From Prauserella cavernicola (GTDB lineage: Bacteria; Actinomycetota; Actinomycetes; Mycobacteriales; Pseudonocardiaceae), in the NCBI RefSeq assembly GCF_016595675.1, contig NZ_JAENJH010000015.1:18724-82723 (forward strand): a DNA stretch of 64,000 nt. Reading direction: 5' to 3'. The number at the start of each line of letters is the position of its first letter. Positions within the stretch are counted from its first letter, which is position 1. This document shows, piece by piece, positions 32,657-41,392 of the stretch. The notes beneath the pieces were generated by a model. It was given only the letters and a program-made list of their open reading frames with translations. It made no database searches and was not told the DNA's origin. Both the position numbers and the translations under genes were made by a program.

Positions 32657-33787
32657 ATGACGGACGCCAGACCGGAGGCGCGCCAGCCGCGGCCGCAGGC
32701 CTTCAAGGCCATCGGCTTCATGGTGGCGAGCTTCCCGTTGAGACTGGTGCAGTTCGTCCTGCTGGTCGTCCTCGTCACGGTGGGTATCGGCACCGTGGTG
32801 ATCTGGGTCGGCATTCCGATCCTGCTCACCGTGACGTGGCTGACCCGCTGGTTCGCCGATGTCGAGCGTGCCTGGGTGCGCTCGGCGCTCGGCACGCGGA
32901 TGCCGCCGGTCGAGCGACTGCAGGTCGAGGGCGGCTGGTTGCGCCGCTGGTTCGGCCAGCTCACCGACCCGACCACCTGGCGAGACCTCGGCTACCTGCT
33001 GATCGCCTTCCCGCTCGGCATTCTGGAGTTCGCGATCGGCCTGGTGGCGATCGTGCTGCTGCCCATCGCGATCTGGGTCGTTCCCGGGATCGGCTACCTG
33101 CACGGCAGGCTGGCCCTGTCGTTGCTCGGGCCGCCGAAGGCGCGGCGGCTGCAGGAGAAGGCGTCGCAGCTGCAGGCGTCGAGGGCCCGCGGAGTCGACG
33201 CCGCTGAGGCCGAGCGCAGGCGCATCGAACGCGACCTGCACGACGGTGCCCAGCAGCGGCTGGTGTCGGTGGCGATGAGCCTCGGGCGCGCGAAGTCGAA
33301 GCTCGAGGGCGATCCGGTCGCGCTGCGCACGCTGATCGACGAAGCCCACACCGACGCCAAGCTCGCGGTGTCGGAGCTGCGCGACCTCGCCCGCGGCATC
33401 TATCCGGCCGTGCTGGCCGACCGGGGACTCGACGCGGCGCTCTCGGCGCAGGCCGCGAAGTCCCCGATCCACGTCGACGTGGACGTCGAGGTGGACCCGA
33501 GGCCGCCAGCGGCCGTCGAGACCACCGCCTACTTCATCGTGGGCGAGACGCTGACCAACGTCGCCAAGCACGCGGGCGCCTCCGAGGCGGGAGTGCGGGT
33601 GTGGCGGACCGACGAGACCGTGGTGGTCGAGGTGACCGACAACGGGCGCGGGGGCGCGCAGATCCGGCCAGGGGGTGGCCTTGCGGGCCTCGCGGACCGG
33701 GCTGCCACGATTGACGGCGTCATCTCCGTCGTCAGCCCACCCGGCGGTCCCACGGTGATCCGAGCGGACCTTCCCTGCACGTGGTGA
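32657..33787 (+). CDS. Sensor histidine kinase with sensor domain
   Basis: The 376-residue protein has an N-terminal sensor domain with four membrane helices (residues about 15-165, including IPILLTVTWLTRWFADVERAW), a HisKA_3 dimerisation helix (AEAERRRIERDLHDGAQQRLVSVAMSLGRAKSKL) and an HATPase (VGETLTNVAKHAG, EVTDNGRGGAQ, GGLAGLADRAA). ATG 32657 is chosen for GGAGGAC upstream; ATG 32624 is weaker. It phosphorylates the response regulator that follows. Confidence 0.9.
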   Translation: MTDARPEARQPRPQAFKAIGFMVASFPLRLVQFVLLVVLVTVGIGTVVIWVGIPILLTVTWLTRWFADVERAWVRSALGTRMPPVERLQVEGGWLRRWFGQLTDPTTWRDLGYLLIAFPLGILEFAIGLVAIVLLPIAIWVVPGIGYLHGRLALSLLGPPKARRLQEKASQLQASRARGVDAAEAERRRIERDLHDGAQQRLVSVAMSLGRAKSKLEGDPVALRTLIDEAHTDAKLAVSELRDLARGIYPAVLADRGLDAALSAQAAKSPIHVDVDVEVDPRPPAAVETTAYFIVGETLTNVAKHAGASEAGVRVWRTDETVVVEVTDNGRGGAQIRPGGGLAGLADRAATIDGVISVVSPPGGPTVIRADLPCTW

Positions 33788-33817
33788 GCTGCTGTTGTTC
33801 ACCACTGGGGAGCTTGG

Positions 33818-34459
33818 ATGCGGGTGGTCATTGCCGAGGATGCCGTTCTGCTGCGGGCTGGGGTGCAACGCCTGCTCGCCGATGAGGGCATCGACACCGT
33901 CGCCGCCGTCGGTTCCGGCGACGAACTGCTGACCGCCGTCGAACAGCACCGGCCGGAACTGGCCATCGTCGACGTGCGCATGCCGCCGACGTTCACCGAC
34001 GAGGGGCTGCGGGCCGCGTTGCGCGCGAGGGAGAACATCGCGGGGCTGCCGGTGCTGGTGCTCTCGCAGTACGTCGAGGAGACCTATGCGGTCGAGCTGC
34101 TCTCCGCGGGCGCGGGCGGGGTCGGCTACCTGCTCAAGGAGCGGGTCGCCGATGTCACCGAGTTCCTCGACGCGGTGCGCCGCGTCGCCGGCGGCGGCAC
34201 CGCCATCGACCCGGAAGTGATCGCGCAGCTCATGGCGCGCGGCAGGAAGAACCCGCTCGACTCGCTGACGGCCCGCGAGAGCGAGGTGCTCGGCCTCATG
34301 GCGCAGGGCCTGTCCAACACCGCGATCGCGACCGGTCTCGTCGTGTCGCACGGCGCCGTCGAGAAGCACATCGGCAACATCTTCGCCAAGCTCGGTCTGG
34401 AGGCCAGCTCCGAGGAGCATCGCCGCGTGCGCGCGGTGCTCACCTACCTCGGCCGCTGA
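33818..34459 (+). CDS. NarL/LuxR-type response regulator (LiaR-like)
   Basis: The 213-residue protein has a receiver domain (MRVVIAEDAVLLRAGVQRLL, Asp in LAIVDVRMPPTFTDEG, Lys in YLLKERVAD) and a LuxR HTH (LTARESEVLGLMAQGLSNTAIATGLVVSHGAVEKHIGNIFAKLGL). The extra loop after the phospho-Asp (PPTFTDEG) is typical of the LiaR/VraR-like branch that responds to cell-envelope stress. It lies 30 bases after the kinase. The repeated palindrome next to two nearby genes is its likely binding site. Confidence 0.92.
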   Translation: MRVVIAEDAVLLRAGVQRLLADEGIDTVAAVGSGDELLTAVEQHRPELAIVDVRMPPTFTDEGLRAALRARENIAGLPVLVLSQYVEETYAVELLSAGAGGVGYLLKERVADVTEFLDAVRRVAGGGTAIDPEVIAQLMARGRKNPLDSLTARESEVLGLMAQGLSNTAIATGLVVSHGAVEKHIGNIFAKLGLEASSEEHRRVRAVLTYLGR

Positions 34460-34471
34460 CGTCTGGTGCGA

Positions 34472-34490
34472 GGGTAGGGCGAGCCCCACC
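34472..34490 (+). promoter_or_regulatory. Palindromic promoter motif, copy 2
   Basis: An identical copy of GGGTAGGGCGAGCCCCACC starts 12 bases after the response-regulator stop, 81 bases before the acyltransferase ATG. Its flanks share no other similarity with those of copy 1, so conservation by function rather than by duplication of the whole promoter is likely. Confidence 0.6.
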
Positions 34491-34570
34491 GGCACACCGG
34501 CGAAAACCGGAACACCAAGACGCCGGTCTGCACCGCTGTGGGAAAGACCCTGGTTGACCAGGCTTGACGC

Positions 34571-35836
34571 ATGATCACGAGCCAGTTGAGCCCGCCACGC
34601 GCCAGGGACCGTTTCCTCGACATCGTCCGCGCACTCGCCATCCTCGGCGTGGTCGTCCAGCACTGGGCGATGCCGGTGCTCGACTACTCGGGCGGCGAGC
34701 TCACCACCGGCAACGCGCTCACGACGCCCGGCTGGTGGGCCGTCACGTGGCTGTCGCAGGTGATGCCGCTCGTGTTCTTCGCGGGTGGCGCGGCGAACCT
34801 GATCTCGCTGCGCCGCGCGAGCTCCACTCGCGACTGGCTCGCCGGGCGGCTGCGCAGGCTGCTGCTGCCCGTGCTGCCGCTGTTCGCGGTCTGGCTCGTG
34901 GTCCCGAGGCTGTTGCGCGACCTCGGCGTGCCGGAGCAGCCCGTCGCGCTCGCAGGCTCGATCGCCGCGCAGCTGCTGTGGTTCCTCGCCGTCTACCTGC
35001 TCACCATCCTGGCGACCCCGATCATGGCCGCGGCCCACCGCCGCATCGGCCTCTGGGCCCCGCTGGCGCTGTCCGTGGCCGCCGCGGCGGTCGACGTCGC
35101 CCGCTTCGACGGCGTGCCGCTGGTCGGCTACGCCAACGCCGTGTTCGTCTGGCTCGCGGTACACCAGCTCGGCTTCTACTACGCCGAAGGCAGGCTCGGC
35201 CGCCTCTCCCCTCGCCTCGCACTCGGACTGTCGGCCGTGGGCTTCGGCGTCACCGCACTGCTCGTCGCGTTCGGTCCTTACGCCGCGAGCATGATCGGCA
35301 TGCCGGGCGCGCCCGTGTCGAACATGAGCCCGCCGACCGTGTGCCTGGTGAGCCTGGCGCTGGGCCAGATCGGACTCGCGCTGGCCGCGAAGCGGGCGCT
35401 GACCAGGCTCGCCGAGCGGCCCGCGATCGGCTCCGCGCTCGGCTGGGTCGGCCCGCGGTTCATGAGCATCTACCTGTGGCACATGCCCGCACTCGTCGTG
35501 GTCTCCGGGGTCACGGTGCTCGCACTGGACTACGCCACACCGGTGCCGGGCAGTCTGCTGTGGCTCGCCGCGCTGCCCGCTTGGCTGGTCCTCACCGGAC
35601 TCGTGCTCGTCGGCCTGCTGCGGCTGTTCGGCCGCTTCGAGGCCGCACCCCGCCCGGCCACGGTCACCGCTCCCGCCTGGCAGCTGGTGACAGCGGGCCT
35701 GCTCGCCGCGGGCGGGCTGCTCGGACTGGCCGCGAAGGGCTTCGCCAACGGCCCCGAACTGTGGATCGCTCTCGTCGCGGGTGCGTTCGTGCTCAGCGGC
35801 AAGGCCGTGACGCGCGAACCCGCGAAGGCGGCCTAG
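34571..35836 (+). CDS. Acyltransferase family 3 membrane protein
   Basis: The 421-residue protein has about ten membrane helices. The N-terminal RFLDIVRALAILGVVVQHW carries the acyltransferase-3 signature with the conserved His in helix 1. FMSIYLWHMPALVVV in the C-terminal part matches the late helix of the family. It would move acyl groups across or at the membrane, possibly in cell-wall or lipid modification. The regulatory motif copy 2 lies upstream, so it may be a member of the envelope-stress regulon. Confidence 0.85.
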   Translation: MITSQLSPPRARDRFLDIVRALAILGVVVQHWAMPVLDYSGGELTTGNALTTPGWWAVTWLSQVMPLVFFAGGAANLISLRRASSTRDWLAGRLRRLLLPVLPLFAVWLVVPRLLRDLGVPEQPVALAGSIAAQLLWFLAVYLLTILATPIMAAAHRRIGLWAPLALSVAAAAVDVARFDGVPLVGYANAVFVWLAVHQLGFYYAEGRLGRLSPRLALGLSAVGFGVTALLVAFGPYAASMIGMPGAPVSNMSPPTVCLVSLALGQIGLALAAKRALTRLAERPAIGSALGWVGPRFMSIYLWHMPALVVVSGVTVLALDYATPVPGSLLWLAALPAWLVLTGLVLVGLLRLFGRFEAAPRPATVTAPAWQLVTAGLLAAGGLLGLAAKGFANGPELWIALVAGAFVLSGKAVTREPAKAA

Positions 35837-35844
35837 TCCCCGAA

Positions 35845-36738
35845 CTAGACCCCGAGCAGCTTCGCGGGCGTGTCGTGCAGGACGGCGCGGAGGAACGGCT
35901 CACCGAGCCGCTCGTCCGCGTCGGCCCACCGCGCGATCGCCCGCAGCTGCGTCGCGTAGTCGTACGGGATGTTCGGGAAGTCGGTGCCCAGCACGATCCG
36001 GTCCGGCACCTCGGCGAGTCTGGCGGGCCAGTCAGCCGGCGCAGGCATGAAGTTCTCCGTGAACGGCACGCCGACCATCGTGGTGTCGAGATAGACCCTC
36101 GGGTAGTTCGCCACCAGCTCGAGCGCCTGCTCGTACTCGGGCATGCCCGCGTGCGCGAGCACCGTCACCAGCCTCGGATGCCGGGCCAGCACCTCGCCGA
36201 ACACGTCGAGCCCGGTGTGCTTGCCCCGCCGGGGACCGTGTCCACAGTGGATCACCACCGGAACGCCCGCGTCGGCGATCGCCGCCCACGCGTCGTCCAG
36301 CTGCCGGTCCCCCGGGTCGTACGCGCCCACCTGCACGTGGGCCTTGAAGCAGCGCACCCCGGCCCGCAGCGCCGAATCCACATAAGACGCGGCACCTGGC
36401 TCCGGGAACAGGGTGGCCGTGGGCACGGCGTCGGGCTCACGGGCGGCGAAGTCGAGCACCCACTGGTTGAGCCACTCGGCCATGCCGGGCTTGTGCGGGT
36501 ACACGAGCGGGGCGAACCGGCGGACGCCGAACGAGCGCAGGACGTCGAGCCGCTCCTGCTCGGGAAGCCGGTAGAACACCGGCCACTCCATGCCGTAGTT
36601 GGCGAGCGCGTCGTCGAAGTACGCCCACACCTTCGTGAGCATCCGCTCGGGCAGGAAGTGCACGTGGATGTCCACGAGCCCGTCCAGCCCGAGCCCCCGC
36701 ACCCAGCCCGCGACGTCGGCGTCCGATTCGGGTCCCAT
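35845..36738 (-). CDS. Amidohydrolase family 2 (ACMSD/TIM-barrel) protein
   Basis: The 297-residue protein has the family 2 metal ligands: DIHVHFLPE near residue 22, KAHVQVGAYDP, HCGHGPRRG, LAHAGMPEY and GTDFPN, and a length typical of the ACMSD-related group. It would hydrolyse or decarboxylate a ring or carboxylate substrate; the substrate is not evident. Its start ATG overlaps the last base of the smpB stop, so the two are cotranscribed although functionally unrelated. Confidence 0.88.
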   Translation of the reverse strand: MGPESDADVAGWVRGLGLDGLVDIHVHFLPERMLTKVWAYFDDALANYGMEWPVFYRLPEQERLDVLRSFGVRRFAPLVYPHKPGMAEWLNQWVLDFAAREPDAVPTATLFPEPGAASYVDSALRAGVRCFKAHVQVGAYDPGDRQLDDAWAAIADAGVPVVIHCGHGPRRGKHTGLDVFGEVLARHPRLVTVLAHAGMPEYEQALELVANYPRVYLDTTMVGVPFTENFMPAPADWPARLAEVPDRIVLGTDFPNIPYDYATQLRAIARWADADERLGEPFLRAVLHDTPAKLLGV

Positions 36739-37220
36739 CAGCGGCGGTACTTGCCCTTCACGGCGCGGCCCATCGCCTTGGCCACCTCACGGTCGGCGTC
36801 GCGCTTGGCGAGCGACTGGCGCTTGTCGTAGGCCTTCTTGCCCCTGGCGAGCGCCAGCTCCACCTTCACCTTGCCGTCCTTGAAGTACATCGACAACGGG
36901 ACGAGGCTGATGCCGCTGTCCTTGGTCTTGCCGATGAGCTTCTCGATCTCGCCCCTGTGCAGCAGGAGCTTGCGGGTACGCCGGGGCGCGTGGTTGGTCC
37001 ACGTGCCCTGGGCGTACTCCGCGATGTGCAGGCCGCGCAGGAAGATCTCGCCGTCGTCGACCGTCGCGAACGCGTCGGTCAGCGACGCCTTGCCGTCCCG
37101 CAGGCTCTTCACCTCGGTACCGACGAGCACCACGCCCGCCTCGTACGTGTCGAGGATCGCGTAGTCGTGGCGGGCACGACGGTTCGACGCGATCACCTTG
37201 CGGCCGACTTCCTTGGGCAT
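36738..37220 (-). CDS. smpB: SsrA-binding protein SmpB
   Basis: The 160-residue protein has the canonical SmpB body ([93 protein letters not shown]) and the basic C-terminal tail that mimics an mRNA codon in the ribosome. It binds tmRNA, whose gene is at 31407-31779. It follows ftsX on the same strand, 16 bases away. Confidence 0.97.
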   Translation of the reverse strand: MPKEVGRKVIASNRRARHDYAILDTYEAGVVLVGTEVKSLRDGKASLTDAFATVDDGEIFLRGLHIAEYAQGTWTNHAPRRTRKLLLHRGEIEKLIGKTKDSGISLVPLSMYFKDGKVKVELALARGKKAYDKRQSLAKRDADREVAKAMGRAVKGKYRR

Positions 37221-37236
37221 ACCTTCGACTCTAGCT

Positions 37237-38136
37237 CTAGTGGCGCACGTACAGGCGCAACGTCACGTAGCCGGTGACCGCCGAGATCAGCATCGACGTG
37301 ATGAGCAGGATCGGCGCCACTGGGAACAGCACGTCGAACAGCTCGATCTTGGGTATCGCGCCGCCGGTCGCCTCGAGGATCCGGTCGAGCGCCACGTACT
37401 TCAACGCCACCAGCCCCGCGACGCCGAGGATCGCGCCCAGGGCGCCCGCGACCACCGCCTCCAGGAGGAACGGCAGCTGTGTGTACCAGCGCGTGGCACC
37501 CACCAACCGCATGATCCCCACTTCCGTTCGCCGCGTGTAGGCGGAGACCTGGATGGTGTTGGCGATCAGCAGCACGGCGGCCAGCGCGGCGATGAGCGCG
37601 ATGATGAACGTGCCGTTGCGGCCGGAGTTGAGCAGGTCGAAGAAGCGGTCGAGGAACTTGTTCTGGTCGTCAACGTTGGCGACGCCCGCCTGTCCCGAGA
37701 ACTCCTGCACGATCACGTCACTGCGGGCGGGATCGAACAGTTTGACGTGCAGGGACGCGGGCAGCGCCTCGGGCCTGGCGAGCTCCACGAGCTCGGGCTG
37801 GCCCTCGAAGATGCGCTGGAAGCGCTCGTAGGCCTGGGCGCGGTCCTCGAAGACCACGGACTCGACGGCCTGGTTGCTCTCGAGGGATTGGCGGATGGAC
37901 GCACAGGGCTCGCCGGTGCAGTCCTGGTCGTTGGCGCTGATGTCCTCGGTCAGATAGACCGTCACCTCGACGTCGTCGAGATAACTGGCCTGCATCTTGT
38001 CGATCGTGCGGACGAAGAGCAGGCCACCACCGAACATGCCCAGCGAGATGGCGGTGGTGAGGATCATCGCGATGGTCATCGTCACGTTCCGGCGTAGACC
38101 GGTGACGACCTCGCTGAACACGAAGCTGGCACGCAT
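37237..38136 (-). CDS. ftsX: Cell-division protein FtsX
   Basis: The 299-residue membrane protein has an N-terminal helix, a large extracytoplasmic domain (about residues 42-165) with two Cys (DCTGEPCAS), and three C-terminal helices around [39 protein letters not shown]. FtsX with FtsE controls cell-wall hydrolases during division. Two Cys in the outer loop could form a disulfide. The length matches actinobacterial FtsX. Confidence 0.96.
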   Translation of the reverse strand: MRASFVFSEVVTGLRRNVTMTIAMILTTAISLGMFGGGLLFVRTIDKMQASYLDDVEVTVYLTEDISANDQDCTGEPCASIRQSLESNQAVESVVFEDRAQAYERFQRIFEGQPELVELARPEALPASLHVKLFDPARSDVIVQEFSGQAGVANVDDQNKFLDRFFDLLNSGRNGTFIIALIAALAAVLLIANTIQVSAYTRRTEVGIMRLVGATRWYTQLPFLLEAVVAGALGAILGVAGLVALKYVALDRILEATGGAIPKIELFDVLFPVAPILLITSMLISAVTGYVTLRLYVRH

Positions 38137-38207
38137 CGGAGGGGCAGTTCCTTGGGTCGGGGGCTAACGGGGCGGGGGTGTGGGGGAGAGCTCGGCGCTG
38201 CGGGGGA

Positions 38208-38897
38208 TCAGCGACCGACGCCGTAGACGCCTCGTTTGTCGTCACGGATCACCTTGCCGAGATGGAGCTCGACGACACGGCGACGCATGGAGTCGACGAT
38301 CGAGTGGTCGTGGGTTGCCATGAGCACCGTGGTGCCGGTGCGGTTGATCCGCTCCAGCAGCAGCATGATGTCCTGGCTGGTGTCGGGGTCCAGGTTTCCC
38401 GTCGGCTCGTCGGCCAGCAGCACCAGCGGCCGGTTCACGAACGCACGGGCGATCGCGACACGCTGCTGCTCACCACCCGACAGCTCGTTGGGCATGCGGT
38501 CGGCCTTGCCTTCGAGACCGACCAGCTCCAGCACCTCGGGCACCACCTTGGTGATGGTGCGTTTGGGCTTGCCGATCACCTCGAGTGCGAACGCGACGTT
38601 CTCTGCGACCGTCTTGTTCGCCAGCAGGCGGAAGTCCTGGAAGACACAGCCCATCGTCTGCCGCAGCCGGGGAACCCTGCGGCGGGCCATCTTGGCGACG
38701 TCGAAGTTCGACACCATCACGCGGCCCTTGCTGGGAACCTCCTCACGCAGCAACAACCTGAGGAACGTCGACTTGCCGGACCCCGAGGGGCCGATGAGGA
38801 AGACGAACTCACCCTTGTCCACGTCCACGGACACCCCGTCGAGTGCGGGGCGCGCCGAAGTCTTGTAGACCTTGGAAACAGAATCGAGCCGGATCAC
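38208..38897 (-). CDS. ftsE: Cell-division ATP-binding protein FtsE
   Basis: The 229-residue ABC ATPase has Walker [11 protein letters not shown]-loop VFQDFRLL, signature LSGGEQQR, Walker [14 protein letters not shown], and the H-loop [12 protein letters not shown] 38897 is the start. It is followed by ftsX 71 bases downstream, the usual order with smpB last. FtsEX converts ATP hydrolysis into activation of peptidoglycan hydrolases at the septum. Confidence 0.97.
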   Translation of the reverse strand: MIRLDSVSKVYKTSARPALDGVSVDVDKGEFVFLIGPSGSGKSTFLRLLLREEVPSKGRVMVSNFDVAKMARRRVPRLRQTMGCVFQDFRLLANKTVAENVAFALEVIGKPKRTITKVVPEVLELVGLEGKADRMPNELSGGEQQRVAIARAFVNRPLVLLADEPTGNLDPDTSQDIMLLLERINRTGTTVLMATHDHSIVDSMRRRVVELHLGKVIRDDKRGVYGVGR

Positions 38898-38950
38898 GGT
38901 CCCGCATCCTACTCAGGGCGGCCGTTAAGGCCAGGTTGCCTCCGCAAACC

Positions 38951-40060
38951 TCAGGCCGCGTCGGCCTCCTGCTGCTTGCGCCACCGGATCCCGGCCTCGA
39001 GGAACGCGTCGAGTTCACCGTCCAGAACGGCGGTCGGATTGCCCACCTCGAAGCTGGTGCGCACGTCCTTCACCTGCTGATACGGGTGCAGCACGTAGTT
39101 GCGCATCTGGTTGCCCCAGCTGGAGCCGCCGTCACGCAGGGCGTCCAGTTCGGCACGCTCCTCGGCCTTCTTCCGCTGCAGCAGTTTGGCCTGCAGCACC
39201 TTCATGGCGGCGGCCTTGTTCTGCAGCTGCGACTTCTCGTTCTGGCACGAGACGACGACGCCGGTGGGCAGGTGGGTGATGCGGACCGCGGAGTCGGTGG
39301 TGTTCACGCTCTGTCCACCGGGTCCTGACGAGCGGTACACGTCCACGCGAATGTCCTTTTCGGGCACCTCGACGTGGTCGACCTCCTCGACCTCCGGCAG
39401 CACCTCGACGTGAGCGAAGGAGGTCTGCCTGCGGCTCTGGTTGTCGAACGGCGAGATGCGGACGAGCCGGTGGGTGCCCTGCTCGACCGAGAGCGTGCCG
39501 TAGACGTAGGGCGCGGTGACCTTGAAGGTCGCGGAGCGGATGCCCGCCTCTTCGGCGTAGGAGATGTCGTAGACGTCGGTCGGGTAACCGTGGCGCTCGG
39601 CCCAGCGCAGGTACATGCGCAGCAGCATCTCGGCCCAGTCCGCGGCGTCGACGCCACCGGCCTCGGAACGGATCGTGACGACGGCGTTGCGCTGGTCGTA
39701 CTCGCCGGAGAGCAGCGTGCGCACCTCGAGCGCGTCGACGTCCTTCGACAGGCCGGTCACGTCGTTCTCGGCCTCGGCCTTGCTCGCGGCGTCGCCCTCG
39801 GCCTCAGCGAGCTCGTAGAGCACGCCCAGATCGTCGAGGCGCTGCCGGAGCTCGGTGACCTTACGGATCTCCGCCTGCTTGTGCGAGAGCTGGCTGGTGA
39901 CCTTCTGAGCGGCTTCGGGGTCGTCCCAGAGGTTCGGGCGCGCAGCCTCTTCCTCCAGCTCGGCGACTTCCTTGCGCAGGGAGTCGATGTCCATGACGGA
40001 CTCGACCTGGGTCAGCTTGCCGCCGAGCTCCTTGAGGACGGTTTCGAAGTCTGCACTCAC
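38951..40060 (-). CDS. prfB: Peptide chain release factor 2
   Basis: The 369-residue protein has the SPF anticodon-like tripeptide ([16 protein letters not shown]), which identifies RF2 for UGA/UAA, and the GGQ peptidyl-hydrolase loop ([17 protein letters not shown]). The frame is continuous from GTG 40060, so there is no programmed +1 frameshift as in enteric bacteria. Its own stop is TGA, which the protein recognises. Confidence 0.97.
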   Translation of the reverse strand: MSADFETVLKELGGKLTQVESVMDIDSLRKEVAELEEEAARPNLWDDPEAAQKVTSQLSHKQAEIRKVTELRQRLDDLGVLYELAEAEGDAASKAEAENDVTGLSKDVDALEVRTLLSGEYDQRNAVVTIRSEAGGVDAADWAEMLLRMYLRWAERHGYPTDVYDISYAEEAGIRSATFKVTAPYVYGTLSVEQGTHRLVRISPFDNQSRRQTSFAHVEVLPEVEEVDHVEVPEKDIRVDVYRSSGPGGQSVNTTDSAVRITHLPTGVVVSCQNEKSQLQNKAAAMKVLQAKLLQRKKAEERAELDALRDGGSSWGNQMRNYVLHPYQQVKDVRTSFEVGNPTAVLDGELDAFLEAGIRWRKQQEADAA

Positions 40061-40161
40061 AACCCATAAGGCTACGGCAAATCGTGCGGCTGCTCGCGGC
40101 GGCCGCACGTAGCCGGTCCCGTCCGGCGGCGAGCGGGGATGAACGGCAGGGGCCGAGACAG

Positions 40162-40198
40162 GGAAAGCCCCCGCACCGAAAGGGTGCGCGGGCTTTCC
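40162..40198 (-). terminator. Hairpin terminator after the PadR gene
   Basis: GGAAAGCCCCCGCACC pairs with GGGTGCGCGGGCTTTCC around a GAAA loop. It lies between the start of prfB and the stop of the PadR gene, both minus strand, and most likely ends the PadR transcript. Confidence 0.8.
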
Positions 40199-40242
40199 GT
40201 CGGCCTCGTACGGCCGGCGAGGGGGGATCGCCGGACGCGGAC

Positions 40243-40740
40243 TTACGCGGAGACGGAGTCCAGCAGCTTCAGCGCCGCCCTGGCGTGCGCCTGGCCGAAC
40301 TCGGCGACGGCCTTGGCGACCGGGTCGCCCGCCGCCTTGACGGCGGCCTTGGCCTCGTCGAGCTCGGCGCTGTACTCGGCCTTGGCCGAGTCGAGGAGCG
40401 TGGCGCGCTGCTTCGGCGTGAGCACGCTCGCGTGCACGACGCGCAGGATCAGCGGGCTGCGGAGGTGATCGGGACCGGAGTCGCTCGTCACCCAGGCCTT
40501 GAAGGCCTTCTTGCCCGCGGCGGTGATCAGGTACTGCTGGCTGGATCGGGGACCCTGCTTGCCGAGCCTCACGAGGCCTTCCTTGTGCAAGGCGGGAAGC
40601 TCCCGGTACACCTGGCTCCTCGTCACGCTGAAGAACGTGCCAAAGCGTTCCTCAGCTCCTGCGACGAGCTCGCCACCGGTGGCGGGGCCATCGTGAAGCA
40701 GTCCAAGCAGTGCTGCGGCGGTTGCGTTCAAATCGGACAC
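40243..40740 (-). CDS. PadR-family transcriptional regulator
   Basis: The 165-residue protein has the PadR winged helix ([53 protein letters not shown]...) and a C-terminal helical dimer domain ([49 protein letters not shown]). GTG 40740 is the natural start; the frame is open upstream but contains the operator-like repeats and no domain. No neighbouring efflux gene is seen, so the targets may lie elsewhere or be itself. Confidence 0.88.
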   Translation of the reverse strand: MSDLNATAAALLGLLHDGPATGGELVAGAEERFGTFFSVTRSQVYRELPALHKEGLVRLGKQGPRSSQQYLITAAGKKAFKAWVTSDSGPDHLRSPLILRVVHASVLTPKQRATLLDSAKAEYSAELDEAKAAVKAAGDPVAKAVAEFGQAHARAALKLLDSVSA

Positions 40741-40770
40741 GCATCTACCGTGCCACGCTTTCGGGCATCT

Positions 40771-40803
40771 GTCCACTGTGGTCCGGAATTCCGTCCACTG
40801 TGG
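40771..40803. promoter_or_regulatory. Probable PadR operator
   Basis: Two direct copies of GTCCACTGTGG start at 40771 and 40793, 22 bp or two helical turns apart. Each is near-palindromic (CCAC-TG-TGG), and the perfect palindrome CGGAATTCCG lies between them. The array lies 30 to 63 bases before the start codon of the PadR gene. Confidence 0.6.
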
Positions 40804-40846
40804 AACCCGTGATTCAGAGAGCGCACCGCCCGCACCCCGGACAGCG

Positions 40847-40881
40847 AAAAGGGCCCGGATCGTTTCCGATCCGGGCCCTTT
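40847..40881 (-). terminator. Terminator of the first tRNA-fMet
   Basis: AAAAGGGCCCGGATCG pairs with CCGATCCGGGCCCTTT around TTT. The left A run reads as a U tract on the minus strand. It lies 5 bases beyond the encoded CCA of the tRNA gene. Confidence 0.85.
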
Positions 40882-40885
40882 CACC

Positions 40886-40962
40886 TGGTAGCGGGGACAG
40901 GATTTGAACCTGCGACCTCTGGGTTATGAGCCCAGCGAGCTACCGAACTGCTCCACCCCGCG
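40886..40962 (-). tRNA. Initiator tRNA-fMet(CAT), CCA encoded
   Basis: The minus strand reads as a cloverleaf with anticodon CAT in loop CTCATAA and three G-C pairs at the foot of the anticodon stem (GGG/CCC), the mark of initiator tRNA. Acceptor pair 1-72 is C with U, an open pair as in initiators. The genomic DNA encodes A73 and CCA. Confidence 0.95.
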
Positions 40963-41089
40963 TCGTTGTGAAAACAACCTTACCCCACGCATTTCCACCC
41001 TCAACACCCACCCCCCACTACCCCGGATGCAGCACCCGAATACTCCAAAAGCCGCGCCGACAGTGACGTAGCCAAGTGCGATGAAGCCA

Positions 41090-41191
41090 ATGGGCGAAGC
41101 CCGAGGCGGGGGGGGTCCACGGGGCGGAGCCCCGCGGCGGGGGTCCAGGGGGCGGAGCCCGCCTGGCGGGGGCGCGGGGGTTCGACCCCCG
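41090..41191. repeat. GGGGCGGAGCCCC-type intergenic repeat
   Basis: Several hairpin-forming G/C units occur in a row: CGGGGCGGAGCCCCG-like and CGGGGGTTCGACCCCCG with a TTCG loop at 41175-41191. The block separates the two tRNA-fMet genes. A comparable block is at 31297-31350. No gene is visible. Confidence 0.6.
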
Positions 41192-41240
41192 AAAAAGCGA
41201 AGGAGGCCCGCTCTGCCTATTCCGGCAGAGACGGACCTCC
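41192..41240 (-). terminator. Terminator of the second tRNA-fMet
   Basis: GGAGGCCCGCTCTGCC (41202-41217) pairs, with two mismatches, with GGCAGAGACGGACCTCC (41224-41240), and the A run at 41192-41196 reads as U tract on the minus strand. Confidence 0.8.
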
Positions 41241-41248
41241 CACCTCAG

Positions 41249-41322
41249 TAGCGGGGACAGGATTTGAACCTGCGACCTCTGGGTTATGAGCCCAGCGAGC
41301 TACCGAACTGCTCCACCCCGCG
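41249..41322 (-). tRNA. Initiator tRNA-fMet(CAT), CCA not encoded
   Basis: Sequence identical to the copy at 40889-40962 over the 74 mature nucleotides, with the same three G-C pairs and CAT anticodon. After A73 the genome reads CTG rather than CCA, so CCA must be added enzymatically. Confidence 0.95.
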
Positions 41323-41392
41323 TTGGTGACACCCACCTTACGCCTGGGTTTCCGCCAGGCGCAAAGCGGGTGTCACGTGTCAGCTGGTGACG

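Noticed and set aside
38951..40060. A programmed frameshift in prfB
   Set aside because: The frame is continuous from GTG 40060 to TGA with no in-frame stop near codon 26, so no frameshift is needed.
40741..40884. An N-terminal extension of the PadR regulator
   Set aside because: The extra residues come from the operator-like repeats and the terminator; the winged helix begins right after GTG 40740.
41041..41240. A CRISPR array in the repeat-rich spacer
   Set aside because: The repeats are short G/C palindromes without regular spacers of equal length, and no cas genes are in the window.
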